A DNA stretch of 64,000 nt from Streptomyces sioyaensis (GCF_004122735.1 NZ_SDIF01000013.1:1-64000); one strand, 5' to 3'; counted from the first letter of the stretch, positions 50,697 to 60,891 are shown. Translations and numbers: made by a program. The notes: generated by a model from the letters alone, not told the origin.

Positions 50697-52594
50697 CGTG
50701 CGCTTCCCTCCTGCTTGTCGTCGTCCACGATCTCCGCGTCGACGACGTCGTCCTGCTCGCCGCCGGCCGCTCCCGAACCGCCCTCGCCGGAGCCCTCGGC
50801 GGTCGGCCCGGCGCCCTGGGACTGCTGCGCCTGCGCATCGGCGTACATGGCCTGACCCAGCCTCTGGGAGACGGCCGCGAGCTTCTCGGTGGCGGTGCGG
50901 ATCTCGGCGGTGTTGTCGCCGTCGGTGGACTCGTTCTTGAGCTTCTCCTTCAGCTCGCCGACCGCGGTCTCGACCTCGGTCTTGATCTCACCGGGGACCT
51001 TGTCCTCGTTGTCCTTGAGGAACTTCTCGGTCTGGTACACGAGCTGCTCGCCCTGGTTGCGGGTCTCCGCGGTCTCCCGCTTGCGGCGGTCCTCCTCGGC
51101 GTGGTGCTCGGCGTCGCGGACCATCCGGTCGATGTCGTCCTTCGGCAGCGAGGAGCCGCCGGTGACGGTCATCTTCTGCTCCTTGCCGGTGCCCAGGTCC
51201 TTCGCGGTCACGTGCATGATGCCGTTGGCGTCGATGTCGAAGGAGACCTCGATCTGCGGGACCCCGCGCGGGGCCGGCGGCAGCCCGGTCAGCTGGAACA
51301 TCCCGAGCTTCTTGTTGTACGCCGCGATCTCGCGCTCGCCCTGGTAGACCTGGATCTGCACGGACGGCTGGTTGTCCTCGGCCGTCGTGAAGATCTCGGA
51401 GCGCTTGGTCGGGATCGTGGTGTTGCGTTCCAGGAGCTTGGTCATGATGCCGCCCTTGGTCTCGATGCCGAGGGACAGCGGGGTGACGTCCAGCAGGAGG
51501 ACGTCCTTGACCTCACCCTTGAGGACACCGGCCTGGAGCGCCGCACCGACGGCGACGACCTCGTCCGGGTTGACGCCCTTGTGTGGGTCCTTGCCGGTCA
51601 GCTCCTTGACCAGCTCGGTCACCGCGGGCATCCGGGTCGAGCCGCCGACCAGGATCACGTGATTGACGTCGGAGACCTTGATCCCGGCGTCCCGCACCGC
51701 GTTGTGGAACGGCGTCTTGCAGCGCTCCAGCAGGTCGGAGGTCAGCTGCTCGAACTGCGAGCGGGTGAGCTTCTCGTCGAGGTGCAGCGGGCCGTCGGCC
51801 GACGCGCTCAAATACGGCAGATTGATCGTGGTCTCGGTCGCCGCCGACAGCTCGATCTTCGCCTTCTCGGCGGCCTCCCGCAGCCGCTGGGTGGCCATCT
51901 TGTCCTTGGACAGGTCGATGCCGTACGCGTTCTTGAACTGCTTGGTCAGGTGATCGACGATCCGCTGGTCCCAGTCGTCGCCGCCCAGGTGGGTGTCGCC
52001 GTTGGTGGCCTTCACCTCGACGACGCCGTCGCCGATCTCCAGCAGCGAGACGTCGAAGGTGCCGCCACCGAGGTCGAAGACCAGGATGGTCTGGTCGTTC
52101 TCCTTGTCGAGGCCGTAGGCCAGGGCGGCGGCGGTCGGCTCGTTGACGATCCGCAGCACCTTCAGGCCCGCGATCTCCCCGGCCTCCTTGGTGGCGGTGC
52201 GCTGGGCGTCATTGAAGTACGCCGGAACGGTCACGACGGCATCCGTCACGTCCTCGCCCAGGTACTCCTCGGCGTCGCGCTTGAGCTTCTGCAGGACCCG
52301 CGCGGAGATCTCCTGCGCGGTGTAGCGCTTGCCGTCGATGTCGCCGCTGTCCGGGAAGCGCCACTCCGCCTCGCCCATGTGGCGCTTGACCGAGCGCGCG
52401 GTGCGGTCCACGTTGGTCACGGCCTGTCGCTTGGCGACCTCGCCCACCAGCACATCCCCGCCCTTGGCGAAGCCGACCACCGACGGGGTGGTCCGGGCGC
52501 CCTCGGCGTTGGTGATCACCGTGGGCTCGCCGCCCTCCAGCACACTGACCACCGAGTTCGTCGTACCGAGGTCAATACCCACTGCACGTGCCAT
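50693..52594 (-). CDS. dnaK: Chaperone DnaK (Hsp70)
   Basis: A full-length 633-residue Hsp70 chaperone. ATPase domain: [23 protein letters not shown] at the N-terminus, [51 protein letters not shown]; substrate-binding domain [20 protein letters not shown]-terminal tail ending [15 protein letters not shown]. The AUG has GGAG upstream. A sigma-70-like promoter is proposed 240 bp upstream, with no HAIR/HspR box. It overlaps grpE. Its rather complete sequence argues for function rather than decay. Confidence 0.97.
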   Translation of the reverse strand: MARAVGIDLGTTNSVVSVLEGGEPTVITNAEGARTTPSVVGFAKGGDVLVGEVAKRQAVTNVDRTARSVKRHMGEAEWRFPDSGDIDGKRYTAQEISARVLQKLKRDAEEYLGEDVTDAVVTVPAYFNDAQRTATKEAGEIAGLKVLRIVNEPTAAALAYGLDKENDQTILVFDLGGGTFDVSLLEIGDGVVEVKATNGDTHLGGDDWDQRIVDHLTKQFKNAYGIDLSKDKMATQRLREAAEKAKIELSAATETTINLPYLSASADGPLHLDEKLTRSQFEQLTSDLLERCKTPFHNAVRDAGIKVSDVNHVILVGGSTRMPAVTELVKELTGKDPHKGVNPDEVVAVGAALQAGVLKGEVKDVLLLDVTPLSLGIETKGGIMTKLLERNTTIPTKRSEIFTTAEDNQPSVQIQVYQGEREIAAYNKKLGMFQLTGLPPAPRGVPQIEVSFDIDANGIMHVTAKDLGTGKEQKMTVTGGSSLPKDDIDRMVRDAEHHAEEDRRKRETAETRNQGEQLVYQTEKFLKDNEDKVPGEIKTEVETAVGELKEKLKNESTDGDNTAEIRTATEKLAAVSQRLGQAMYADAQAQQSQGAGPTAEGSGEGGSGAAGGEQDDVVDAEIVDDDKQEGSAR

Positions 52595-53074
52595 GGTCTT
52601 CTTCTCCTCGCGTTGCGGCCCACTCCCGGAGCGGCCCGTGGTCAGGGGGCAGCAGAAGGGGGGCGGTGCGCGAGCTCCGCCGTCGTGGCGGGCAGCTGCT
52701 CCGCCCGCCGCCTGGCCCGGCGCCCGGGTGGCTCGGACAGACCGCGGCCCGGCCGGCCCGGAATCGCCCCGCAGGCCCTCTCACCTGCTGTGATGGAGGC
52801 AAGCCGCCTTCTTCTTCTGCATAAAGCGTGCCGACATATCTGTAAAGATATTCCCATTCAACGCAAAAGAGACGTATGTGCCAATTGCTGTCGCGCTCCC
52901 GCCCGCCGCAGCTGTGTCCTCCCGTCCGCCGTAGCCGTGCCTCCCGTCCGCCGCCGGGGCCCCGCGCCTGCGGCCCCGGGCCCCGCATCCGTTCCCCGGG
53001 CGCCCGGCGGCGGGCGGGAGCGGACCGCCCGGTGCGCCCGGCGGGCCACCACCGGGCGCACCGGGCGCGCGCGC
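52595..53074. other. dnaK upstream region
   Basis: 480 bp between dnaK and rppA stop. The dnaK-proximal part is GC-rich; then come the AT-rich promoter patch at 52820-52880 and GC-rich simple sequence near rppA. No HAIR element (CTTGAGT-N7-ACTCAAG) and no gene were found. Confidence 0.5.
52833..52861 (-). promoter_or_regulatory. Putative dnaK promoter with internal palindrome
   Basis: On the minus strand, TTGAAT (52856-52861), a 17-bp spacer and TATGTC (52833-52838). ATATCTGTAAAGATAT (52836-52851, 6-bp arms) lies across the -10 and spacer. It is one of the few AT-rich patches in the window. The implied leader is about 230 nt. Confidence 0.55.
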
Positions 53075-54139
53075 TCACCTGGCGGTCACCGGGGTCGAGG
53101 TCCACGTGCCCAGGGCGATCTCGGCGGTGATGCCGGGCCCGAAGCCCGCCAGCAGACCGCGCTGCCCGTCGAGCGCCGATTCCTCGTCGAACATCCGGCC
53201 CAGGGCGTCGAGGATCACCGCGCTGGCGATGTTGCCGTACTCGGTGAGCGTCGCGCGGCTGAAACGGAAGGCCTCCGGCGGCACCTCCAGGAAGTGGCAC
53301 AGGTCGTCCAGAATGCGCGGGCCGCCCGCATGGACGATGTAGAAGTCCAGGTCGCCCGCGTTCCATTCGTGCTGCTCCGCCACGGTGCGCAGGGCGGGGG
53401 CGAGCGGCTTCATGGTGCCGGGCACCCGCTTGTCCAACTGGAAGTGGAAGCCCGTGGAGCGCACCGCGTAGGAGATCCAGTCCTCGGTGTTCGGGATCAG
53501 GTACGAGCTGTTGCGCTCCAGGCTCACGCCGGTGCCACCGTTCCCCCGCACCACGGCGGCGGCGACCGCGTCCCCGAACAAGCCGTTCGACAGCAGCGAG
53601 CCCACCCCCAGGTCCGTGGGCTGGTAGCACAGCGAGCAGAACTCGCACGCCACGATCAGCACGTTGGCGTCGGGGTACGCCGTGCAGAAGTCATGCGCCC
53701 GGTTGATGGCGGCGCCACCCGCGGCGCAGCCGAGCTGGGCTATCGGTATCTGCCGGGTCTCCGGCCGGAAGCCCAGGGTGTTGATGAGCCACGCGCTCAG
53801 CGCCGGCATCATGAAGCCGGTGCAGGACACATAGACGATCAGGTCGATCTGCTGCGGCTCCAGTTGGGCCTGGTCGAGTGCCGTGCGCACCACCGCGGGG
53901 ACGCGGGCCTTGGATTCCTCCTCGTACACCGCGTTGCGGGCATCGAGGCCCGGGTGCTTGAGCACCTTGTCGATCGGCTGGATCAAATGCCGTTTGAGGA
54001 CGCCGGTGTGCTCGATCAGCCGCAGTACCAATTTCAGCTGCGAGTGGTCCTTGTGCAGCCGTCGTGCGAGTTCGAGGGTGTCCTCTTGGGTGATGACGTA
54101 TTCAGGGACCGCGATTGCAGGTTTGCACAGAACCGCCAT
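53075..54139 (-). CDS. rppA: Type III polyketide synthase RppA (tetrahydroxynaphthalene synthase)
   Basis: A 354-residue chalcone-synthase-fold enzyme that condenses five malonyl-CoA to 1,3,6,8-tetrahydroxynaphthalene, which autoxidises to flaviolin. AAGGAG lies eight bases before the ATG. The catalytic triad sits at Cys138 (AQLGCAAGG), His270 (YIVHAGGPR) and Asn303 (TEYGNIASA), the numbering I know for the Streptomyces griseus enzyme. The neighbouring P450 is transcribed just upstream in the same direction, the pair known to make perylenequinone or biflaviolin pigment. Function is well supported by motif numbering and context. Confidence 0.95.
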   Translation of the reverse strand: MAVLCKPAIAVPEYVITQEDTLELARRLHKDHSQLKLVLRLIEHTGVLKRHLIQPIDKVLKHPGLDARNAVYEEESKARVPAVVRTALDQAQLEPQQIDLIVYVSCTGFMMPALSAWLINTLGFRPETRQIPIAQLGCAAGGAAINRAHDFCTAYPDANVLIVACEFCSLCYQPTDLGVGSLLSNGLFGDAVAAAVVRGNGGTGVSLERNSSYLIPNTEDWISYAVRSTGFHFQLDKRVPGTMKPLAPALRTVAEQHEWNAGDLDFYIVHAGGPRILDDLCHFLEVPPEAFRFSRATLTEYGNIASAVILDALGRMFDEESALDGQRGLLAGFGPGITAEIALGTWTSTPVTAR

Positions 54140-54406
54140 GGGATGCACTCCTTGCAGACCAGGGACCGCCTTTGTGCAATTCCCCTCGTAATTCGAGTCG
54201 ATTTCGGCCGGTGAACCCGCCGCGGGACGGTGCCTGGTCAAACGGCAAAGAACCGTTGGCGGGCCCGGAGGCCCGGGGTTGACGACTCTTGAGAGAATTG
54301 GCGGGCCAGTCGAAGAATGACCTCTCCCCGTGCAGATGGATCATCTTTCCGACTAGTAACCGTACGCCAGCCGGGTGAGATCCGCATTCCGCCGCGATGG
54401 CCGCCC
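54140..54406. promoter_or_regulatory. Intergenic region between P450 gene and rppA
   Basis: 267 bp on the path of one transcription direction. It is less GC-rich than the genes and contains AACGG-CAAAGAA-CCGTT (54242-54258) and an ACTAGT patch at 54353-54358. It may hold an internal rppA promoter, so the two genes need not be purely co-transcribed. Confidence 0.4.
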
Positions 54407-55615
54407 TTACCAGGCGACCGGCAACTCCAGCGGATAGCGCCAGATCGAGGTCGTGTTCCAGCGCACGTCCTCGGGCGGCTTGGCGAGCCGCAGCTCCGGG
54501 AAGCGCTCCAGCAGGGATCCGAGGGCGACTTCGAGCTCCGTGAAGGCGAGCGGGGCGCCCAGGCAGTGGTGCCCGCCCCAGCCGAAGGTCATGTGGGACG
54601 GCTTGCCCTCCCGCTCCAGATCCAGCTCGTCGGGCCGGTCGAACTTCCGGGGGTCCCGGTTGGCCGTCAGATAGGAGACGTGCACGATGTCCCCGGCGCG
54701 GATCGTCACCCCGCTCAGCTCCACGTCCTCGGTGGCGACCCGGGGGATGCCGACACCCTTGCGGAACGGAATGAACCGCAGCATTTCTTCCATCGCTTGC
54801 GGCAGCATCTCGGGGCGGGAGCGCAGCATGGCCAGTTCCTCGGGCCGGGTCAGCAGCGTGTACGCGAGGTTGCCGATCTCGTAGGTGGTGGTGTCCTGGC
54901 CGGTGATGAGCAGGACCATGGCCATGACGGTGAGTTCCTGGTCGCCCAGGATCTCGTCGCCGTCGCGCGCGGTGGCCAGCGCGCTGATCAGGTCGTCTCC
55001 CGGGTGCTGACGACGCTTCGCGGTCAGCGTCTCGAAGTAGCCGCGCATCTCGGCCTTGGCCCGCACGGCCTTGTCCCGGTTGTCGAGGCTCACGTTCATC
55101 ATCGTCCGGGCGTGCGCGCGCAACTGGCCGCGGTCGCGCTCGGGGATGTCGAGCACCTCGCAGATCGTGGTCAGCGGCAGTGGGGAGGCCAGGCTCTCCA
55201 TCAGGTCCGCGGGCGAGCCGTGCTTGGCCATCCGGTCCAGCAGCTCGTCCACGACGTGCCGGGTGCGGACCCGCATGCGCTCCACCTGACGCGGCGCGAA
55301 GGCCTTGGAGACCAGGCTCCGCAGGCGGCTGCTGGCGGGCGGGTCCATCACGTTGATCGCCTCGTCCTGGACGATCGGCTCGGGCGTCATACGGGGGAAG
55401 TCGCGCCCGATGATGGCACTGCGGCTGAAGCGCCGGTCGGTGGTCACCGTGCGGACGTCCTCGTACCGGGTGACGAGCCACGCCTCGCCCTCCCCGTACG
55501 GCAGCCGGATGCGGGCCACCGGTTCCTCGGTCAGCAGGCGCTTGAGCGTGGGGTCGAATTCAAGGCCCTCGGCATAGTCGAACGGGCAGTTCCAGACGTT
55601 GGCGCCGGATTCCAT
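54407..55615 (-). CDS. Cytochrome P450, CYP158-like (flaviolin/THN-coupling)
   Basis: A 402-residue bacterial P450. ATG 55615 has GGGAG six bases upstream. Motifs: I-helix LLITGQDTTTYEIGN, ExxR in MEEMLRFIPF, and heme loop FGWGGHHCLGAP with Cys351. Opening FDPTLKRLLTEEPVARIRLPYGEGEAWLVTRYEDV and the C-terminal half resemble CYP158A2 and the P450-mel of Streptomyces griseus, which couple flaviolin or THN units. Placed directly upstream of rppA, so it likely dimerises the RppA product into pigment. Ferredoxin partners are not nearby. Confidence 0.9.
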   Translation of the reverse strand: MESGANVWNCPFDYAEGLEFDPTLKRLLTEEPVARIRLPYGEGEAWLVTRYEDVRTVTTDRRFSRSAIIGRDFPRMTPEPIVQDEAINVMDPPASSRLRSLVSKAFAPRQVERMRVRTRHVVDELLDRMAKHGSPADLMESLASPLPLTTICEVLDIPERDRGQLRAHARTMMNVSLDNRDKAVRAKAEMRGYFETLTAKRRQHPGDDLISALATARDGDEILGDQELTVMAMVLLITGQDTTTYEIGNLAYTLLTRPEELAMLRSRPEMLPQAMEEMLRFIPFRKGVGIPRVATEDVELSGVTIRAGDIVHVSYLTANRDPRKFDRPDELDLEREGKPSHMTFGWGGHHCLGAPLAFTELEVALGSLLERFPELRLAKPPEDVRWNTTSIWRYPLELPVAW

Positions 55616-56408
55616 ATCGAGCTCCCTAAGTGGGAAGGGGGCGAGCGGATTCACCGCCTGCGACGACAGCAAGGCGCACATGCACGGCAGCAACGGGGCC
55701 GCGGGCACAAAAAGCGCCCATTTCCTCCCAGGGATCGTAAACACAGGGAAGCCTCGAATGGCCTTTCCGCCCGGTCGGGAAAGCGGGTCGATGAGGGCAC
55801 CGTGTCCCGCCATTCCCGGCGGCCCCAGGCCCCGGCCGGGCACCCGGAACATTGGGCCAATCGGGTGGTCCGGCGGGGTGCGCCCGGCCGGAGTCATCCG
55901 GAGCTGTCCGCAGGCGCCGGTCCCGATATTCCGGAGCCGCCCGGTCCCGATATGCGGCCTCCGACGGATACGCACCGTGACGTACCGCCCGTCGGCGGAG
56001 CGCATGACGCCGTCGGGCGCGAAGCCGCCGCAGCACGGCCGACGGGGCTTCGGGCTGCGCCCGCACGGCCGGCGGCCCAGGTTGCGGAAGCCGTGCGCCC
56101 CGCCCCCGCCCGCCGCCGGCCAACGACCGCTCTGCGTACCGCACATGACGCAGTGACCCGGCCGGCTCTCGACTCGTGCGGGTGGGCGCGCGACGTCCGA
56201 CGGGCCGGACGGCGACCGGCGACCGTCCGGTGAACCACGGGGGAAGTTCTGGTATCTCTTCGGGGGAATGAGTGTTCGGGCGGCGTGCGCTGCTTAGCAT
56301 GTGCAGCGTTGCCGTCGGGCACGGCAGGAGACGCGCCGGGACCGTGGCCCTGTTCTGCCTGCACCAGGTACGCGAGCGCGTGCTGTGAACGACCCCGGGA
56401 GGCCGGTA
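55616..56408. other. Long intergenic region upstream of the P450 and efeO genes
   Basis: 793 bp with no supported gene. It carries a 13-bp direct repeat (55917-55929 and 55941-55953), ATTGG-G-CCAAT (55851-55861), and CTTTCC-N9-GGAAAG near 55760-55780. The right end shows GCTTAGCATGTGCAGC (about 56291-56306) before efeO; it is not a clear iron box. Confidence 0.4.
55917..55953. repeat. 13-bp direct repeat upstream of the P450 gene
   Basis: CCGGTCCCGATAT occurs at 55917-55929 and 55941-55953, 24 bp apart (close to two helical turns), about 300 bp before the P450 start. It could be an activator site for the pigment operon. Confidence 0.45.
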
Positions 56409-57623
56409 GTGCCACGAACCGGCCCCCCATGGCTGCGGTCCGCCCGTGTGCGGGGCATCGGCGGTGCGCTCCTCGTCGGCGGCCTGCTGGTGACGTTGGT
56501 TCCGGCCGACGGCCCGGGTGACGCGGCGGGGGACGGCCGGGCCGCGGCGGACGGGCTGCCGCACACCACCGTCGAGGTCTCGCCGAGCGGTTGCGGCCGG
56601 GGCTGGGCACACCCCCGCCCCGGGACGCAGGTCTTCGAGCTGCACAACACCTCCGACACCGCGGCCGAGGTCTATCTCAAGTCCCCGCGGAACGGGGCGG
56701 TGTACGGCGAGGTGGAGGGGATAAGCCCCGGGACGACCCGCCGGCTGCGGGTCCGGCTGGGCCAGGGGACCTACGCGTTCATGTGCCTGCCGGACGACGC
56801 CGACGCGGTCACCGGGCCCACGGTCCGCATCGACGGCGGCGGCCCTGCGGGGCCGGCGGCGGCTCCGCTCACCCAACACGACCTGATTCCCCCGGCACTG
56901 GACTACCAGAAGTGGGTCGGGCGCGGGCTGGACGACCTCGTCGGCCGGACCGCGACGCTACGGGACGCCGTCGCCCGCGGGGACCTCGCGGGCGCCCGGA
57001 ACGCCTGGCTGCCCGCCCACCTCGCCTATGAACGGCTGGGCGCGGCGTACGGCACCTTCGGCGACGCGGACCAGCAGATCAACGGCACCGGCGCCGGTCT
57101 GCCGAAGGGCGACCGGGACCCGGCGTTCACCGGCTTCCACCGCATCGAATACGGGCTGTGGCACGGGCAGTCGGCCGCCACCCTGCGCGCACCGGCCGCC
57201 GCGCTCGTCGCGTCCGTGCGCAGGCTCCGGGACGACTGGGCGCAGGCGCGGATGGATCCGGCGGACCTCGGCCTGCGGGCGCACGAGATCCTGGAGAACA
57301 CCCTTGAGTTCGAGCTGACCGGGCGGACCGACTACGGCAGCGGCAGCAACCTCGCCACCGCACGCGCCAACCTCGACGGGACCCGCGCCGTCCTCAGCCG
57401 GCTGCGCCCCCTCCTGGTCACCCGCTACCCCGGTCTGCGGCAGCTGGAGGCCGAACTGGACCGCACACAGCGGCTGCTCGACGGCTTCCGGCGCGGCGGC
57501 CGGTGGACCTCGCCGGCCCGTCTGGACCGGGCCCGGCGGGAACGCGTCGACGCGGCGCTCGGAGATCTGGTGGAACGACTGGCGTCGGTGGCGACGCTGT
57601 GCGATGCGCGGAGAACGGTGTGA
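56409..57623 (+). CDS. efeO: EfeO-like iron uptake protein (cupredoxin + M75 peptidase-like)
   Basis: A 404-residue exported protein. GTG 56409 has GGGAGG six bases upstream and starts [14 protein letters not shown] before the membrane/signal segment [16 protein letters not shown]; upstream GTG 56385 is less likely. A cupredoxin-like domain (about 45-140) precedes the M75/imelysin domain (about 155-400), with HRIEYGLW (His244-Glu247) as the metal motif. In EfeUOB systems EfeO receives iron and passes it on. It precedes efeB with a GTGA overlap. The permease EfeU is not found in this window. Confidence 0.87.
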   Translation: MPRTGPPWLRSARVRGIGGALLVGGLLVTLVPADGPGDAAGDGRAAADGLPHTTVEVSPSGCGRGWAHPRPGTQVFELHNTSDTAAEVYLKSPRNGAVYGEVEGISPGTTRRLRVRLGQGTYAFMCLPDDADAVTGPTVRIDGGGPAGPAAAPLTQHDLIPPALDYQKWVGRGLDDLVGRTATLRDAVARGDLAGARNAWLPAHLAYERLGAAYGTFGDADQQINGTGAGLPKGDRDPAFTGFHRIEYGLWHGQSAATLRAPAAALVASVRRLRDDWAQARMDPADLGLRAHEILENTLEFELTGRTDYGSGSNLATARANLDGTRAVLSRLRPLLVTRYPGLRQLEAELDRTQRLLDGFRRGGRWTSPARLDRARRERVDAALGDLVERLASVATLCDARRTV

Positions 57624-58879
57624 CGGGCATGAACGGTGTCGGGCGACGGGGATTCCTGCGGGGTGCGGCACTGGCCGGGGCCGGTCTCGCGACCGGCGGT
57701 GCCGCGCCCGGCGACGGCCTGCCGGCGGCCGGCGCGACGGTGCCGGTGCCGGGCCCGGGGCTGCTGGCGGAAGCCGCGCTCCCGGTTCCGTTCCACGGCA
57801 CCCGTCAGGCCTCGGTGCTCGCGCCGCCCCGCCGGGTCACCGCGTTCACCGCGTTCGACGTGACCGCCGGGGACCGCCGCGAACTGGCCGATCTGCTGCG
57901 CACCGTCACGGCCCGGGCCCGCTTCCTGACCGGCGGCGGACTGCCGGCACCGGTCGGCATCACCGGCCCGCCCGCCGACTCGGGCCTCCTGGGGCCCGAG
58001 GTCCCCGCCGGCGCGCTGTCGGTGACGGTCGGCGTGGGCGCGGCCCTCTTCGACGAACGGTTCGGGCTGCCCGGCCGCGCGCCGCGCCGCCTGACCACCA
58101 TGCCCACCTTCCCCGACGACGACCTCCGGGCCGAGTGGTGCCACGGTGACCTGAGCATCCAGCTGTGCGCGGACGATACGGACACCGTCCTGCACGCCCT
58201 GCGCGACCTCGCCCGGCACACCCGCGGTGGGATGCAGGTGCGCTGGCGGCTGGACGGCTTCACCAGCCCGCCCCGGCCGTCCGGGACGCCCCGCAACCTC
58301 TTCGGGTTCAAGGACGGTACGGCCAACCCGGACGCCCGCTCCGCCCGCGAGACGGACCGTCTGGTGTGGGTGCGGCGGGGAGCGGGCGAGCCGGACTGGG
58401 CGGTCGGCGGCAGCTACCAAGTGGTGCGTCTGATCCGCATGCTGGTGGAGTTCTGGGACCGGGTGTCGCTGACCGAGCAGGAGCGGATGTTCGGCCGAGC
58501 CCGGGAGACCGGGGCACCCCTGGACGGCGACGCCGAACACGACACGCCGCACTATCCCGGCGACCCCAAGGGCGATGTGATCCCCCTGGACAGCCATATC
58601 CGGCTGGCCAATCCACGGACCGCGGCCACCGACGACCAGCGCCTCCTGCGCCGTGCCTACAACTACGACAACGGGACGGACCGCAACGGCAATCTGGACA
58701 TGGGCCTGCTGTTCTGCTGCTACCAGCAAGACCTTGCCCGCCAGTTCGAGACCGTGCAACGCAGGCTCGCCGGCGAGCCGCTGACGGACTACATCAAGCC
58801 CTTCGGCGGCGGATACTTCTTCGCGCTGCCCGGCGTCCGCGACGAAGCGGACTGGTACGGCCGGGCCTTGCTGGCATGA
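57620..58879 (+). CDS. efeB: Dyp-type heme peroxidase EfeB
   Basis: A 419-residue TAT substrate ([19 protein letters not shown]). GTG 57620 overlaps the efeO stop (GTGA) and has GGAG six bases upstream. Dyp motifs: GFKDGTANP with Asp232, and the proximal His326 in [10 protein letters not shown]. The GxxDG motif and the twin-Arg signal identify the EfeB/YcdB class A peroxidase, which binds heme after export and oxidises Fe(II) or phenolic compounds. Directly after efeO, so they form the periplasmic half of a ferrous iron system. Confidence 0.93.
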   Translation: MTGMNGVGRRGFLRGAALAGAGLATGGAAPGDGLPAAGATVPVPGPGLLAEAALPVPFHGTRQASVLAPPRRVTAFTAFDVTAGDRRELADLLRTVTARARFLTGGGLPAPVGITGPPADSGLLGPEVPAGALSVTVGVGAALFDERFGLPGRAPRRLTTMPTFPDDDLRAEWCHGDLSIQLCADDTDTVLHALRDLARHTRGGMQVRWRLDGFTSPPRPSGTPRNLFGFKDGTANPDARSARETDRLVWVRRGAGEPDWAVGGSYQVVRLIRMLVEFWDRVSLTEQERMFGRARETGAPLDGDAEHDTPHYPGDPKGDVIPLDSHIRLANPRTAATDDQRLLRRAYNYDNGTDRNGNLDMGLLFCCYQQDLARQFETVQRRLAGEPLTDYIKPFGGGYFFALPGVRDEADWYGRALLA

Positions 58880-58904
58880 CCGGCGGCCGCTCCGGAAACC
58901 GAAG

Positions 58905-58959
58905 GGTCAACACGCGGTCAAGGTTTGGCCTGGGATACCTGACCCAGTGTTCACTCTCA
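58905..58959 (+). promoter_or_regulatory. PHO-box-like 11-bp direct repeats upstream of the phosphoesterase gene
   Basis: GGTCAA at 58905 and at 58916 (11 bp apart), and GTTCACT at 58949, 33 bp further on, in phase with an 11-bp period. Streptomyces PhoP boxes are 11-bp direct repeats with a GTTCA core; here two repeats read GGTCA, so the match is imperfect. It is about 90-145 bp before the start codon. Confidence 0.5.
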
Positions 58960-59049
58960 GGCCATCATGGCTCTGCCGCACCGCCGCCGGACCGGCACAC
59001 CATCCGGCCGTACGGCACCGATACGTCCCTGCCCGGAGGGTGAACCAGC

Positions 59050-60891
59050 ATGGCCAGTAGGGGAAGACGAGCAACGATACGGAGTCTGGGGGCCCTCACG
59101 GGTGCCGCGGCCCTCGCGGCCCTGGGTGCCGGCGGGCCCGCATGGGCGGCGGCCGGAGCGCCCGACTCCTCGCGTACGGCCACGCCCATCAAGCACGTGG
59201 TCGTGCTCTTCGACGAGAACATCTCGTTCGACCACTACTTCGCGACGTACCCGAAGGCCGCCAACACCGACGGCACCAAGTTCACCGCCTCGCCGCGCAC
59301 TCCCCGGGACATCGACAACCTGCGCACGGCCGGGCTGCTCAAGCACAACCCCAACCAGTACGCGCCCAAGCGGCTCACCCCCGCGCAGGCCGTGACCTGC
59401 GACCAGACCCACGACTACGGGCCCGAGCAGTACGCGTACAACGGCGGCAAGGCCGACAAGTTCGTCGAGAACACCGACTCCGGCAAGTGCTCCGGCGGGC
59501 TCTACGGCGAGCCCGGACTGGTGATGGACTACTACGACGGCAACACCGTCACCGGGCTGTGGAACTACGCCCAGCACTACTCCCTCAACGACCGCTCCTT
59601 CAGCTCGGTCTACGGCCCCTCCTCACCGGGCGCGATCAACCTGATCTCCGGGCAGACGCACGGCGTCGTCTCCATGGACCCGGCCTCCGGCACGGAGGAC
59701 CCCAAGCAGACCGACACGCCGGATCCGCACACCGTGCAGTCGCCGGACGCCAAGGGCGTCGGCACCATGATCAACGACCCGGATCCGGCCTACGACGACT
59801 GCTCCAACAAGGACCACACCGGCAAGAACGCGCTCGCCGCGATGCAGGGGCGCAACATCGGTGACGTGCTCAACTCCCGTCATGTCAGCTGGGGATGGTT
59901 CCAGGGCGGCTTCCGGCCCAGCACCGCGTGGGACGGCCAGGCGGGGCACTTCGCCAAGTGCGGCGGGACCACCCACGCCAACGTCGGGGGAGCGGCGGCC
60001 GTCGACTACAGCCCGCACCACTCGCCGTTCGAGTACTACAAGTCGACGTCCAACCCGCACCACCTGCCGCCGAAGAGCGTCAACGAGGTCGGCCACGACG
60101 GACCGGCCAACCACAACTACGACCTGAGCGACTTCGACGCCGTGCTCAAGGCGGGCAAGCTGCCGGCCGTCAGCTTCCTCAAGGCCCCCGCGTACCAGGA
60201 CGCGCACGCCGCCTACTCCGACCCGATCGACGAACAGCACTTCCTGGTCCAGCAGATCAACCGCATCCAGCAGTCGCCGCAGTGGAAGGACACCGCCGTC
60301 GTCATCGCCTATGACGACTCCGACGGCTGGTACGACCACGCCTTCGTCAAGCCGCGCAACGGCTCCAAGGACACCAGCACCGGCTCCAACGGCAAGGCCA
60401 CCGACAGCCCGGCCTGCCAGGCGGGCCCCGCGGCCGCCGGCGGCTACCAGGACCGCTGCGGTCCCGGCACCCGGCAGCCGCTGCTGGTGATCTCGCCGTA
60501 CAGCAAGGTCAACAAGATCGACCACACCCGGACCGAGCAGACCTCGATCATCAAGTTCATCGAGCACAACTGGCACACCGGGCAGATCGGCGATGCGTCC
60601 TTCGACGCCCGGGCGGGCTCGCTGAACGGGATGTTCGACTTCCGGCACCCCAACAACAAGCAGGTGCTCCTCAACGCCGACGGCTCGGTCCAATCGGTCG
60701 GCCCGCTGCGGCACGTCGCACCGGTCGCCACGACCATCGACCCGGGCCCCTCGATGCAGAACACCGCCGCGTCCGGTGACTCCGCCGGCTCCGCCGTCCT
60801 CCCGGTCGCCATCGGCGCGGCGGTGGTGGCGGGTGGCGTCACCGGCACGCTCCTGCTGCTGCGCCGCCGCAAGGAGCACGGCGCCGTCTGA
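59050..60891 (+). CDS. Secreted phosphoesterase (phospholipase C / acid phosphatase family) with C-terminal anchor
   Basis: A 613-residue exported protein of the PF04185 phosphoesterase family. A signal peptide (IRSLGALTGAAALAALGAGGPAWA) precedes IKHVVVLFDENISFDHYFATYP, the family's metal-binding N-terminal motif. Others are AQHYSLNDRSFSSVYGPSSPGAINLISGQTHG, GGTTHANVGG, VVIAYDDSDGWYDHAF and ISPYSKVN. The C-terminus has a membrane helix (VLPVAIGAAVVAGGVTGTLLLL) and RRRKEHGAV, so the enzyme is likely wall-facing and membrane-anchored. Substrate (phospholipid or other phosphoesters) is not set. A PHO-box-like repeat upstream suggests phosphate control. Confidence 0.88.
   Translation: MASRGRRATIRSLGALTGAAALAALGAGGPAWAAAGAPDSSRTATPIKHVVVLFDENISFDHYFATYPKAANTDGTKFTASPRTPRDIDNLRTAGLLKHNPNQYAPKRLTPAQAVTCDQTHDYGPEQYAYNGGKADKFVENTDSGKCSGGLYGEPGLVMDYYDGNTVTGLWNYAQHYSLNDRSFSSVYGPSSPGAINLISGQTHGVVSMDPASGTEDPKQTDTPDPHTVQSPDAKGVGTMINDPDPAYDDCSNKDHTGKNALAAMQGRNIGDVLNSRHVSWGWFQGGFRPSTAWDGQAGHFAKCGGTTHANVGGAAAVDYSPHHSPFEYYKSTSNPHHLPPKSVNEVGHDGPANHNYDLSDFDAVLKAGKLPAVSFLKAPAYQDAHAAYSDPIDEQHFLVQQINRIQQSPQWKDTAVVIAYDDSDGWYDHAFVKPRNGSKDTSTGSNGKATDSPACQAGPAAAGGYQDRCGPGTRQPLLVISPYSKVNKIDHTRTEQTSIIKFIEHNWHTGQIGDASFDARAGSLNGMFDFRHPNNKQVLLNADGSVQSVGPLRHVAPVATTIDPGPSMQNTAASGDSAGSAVLPVAIGAAVVAGGVTGTLLLLRRRKEHGAV

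Noticed and set aside
52595..53074. HspR/HAIR box upstream of dnaK
   Set aside because: I looked for CTTGAGT-N7-ACTCAAG and relaxed versions and found none.
56285..56306. Iron box (TTAGGTTAGGCTAACCTAA-like) upstream of efeO
   Set aside because: Only TTAGCATG is present, with too few matches to call a DmdR site.
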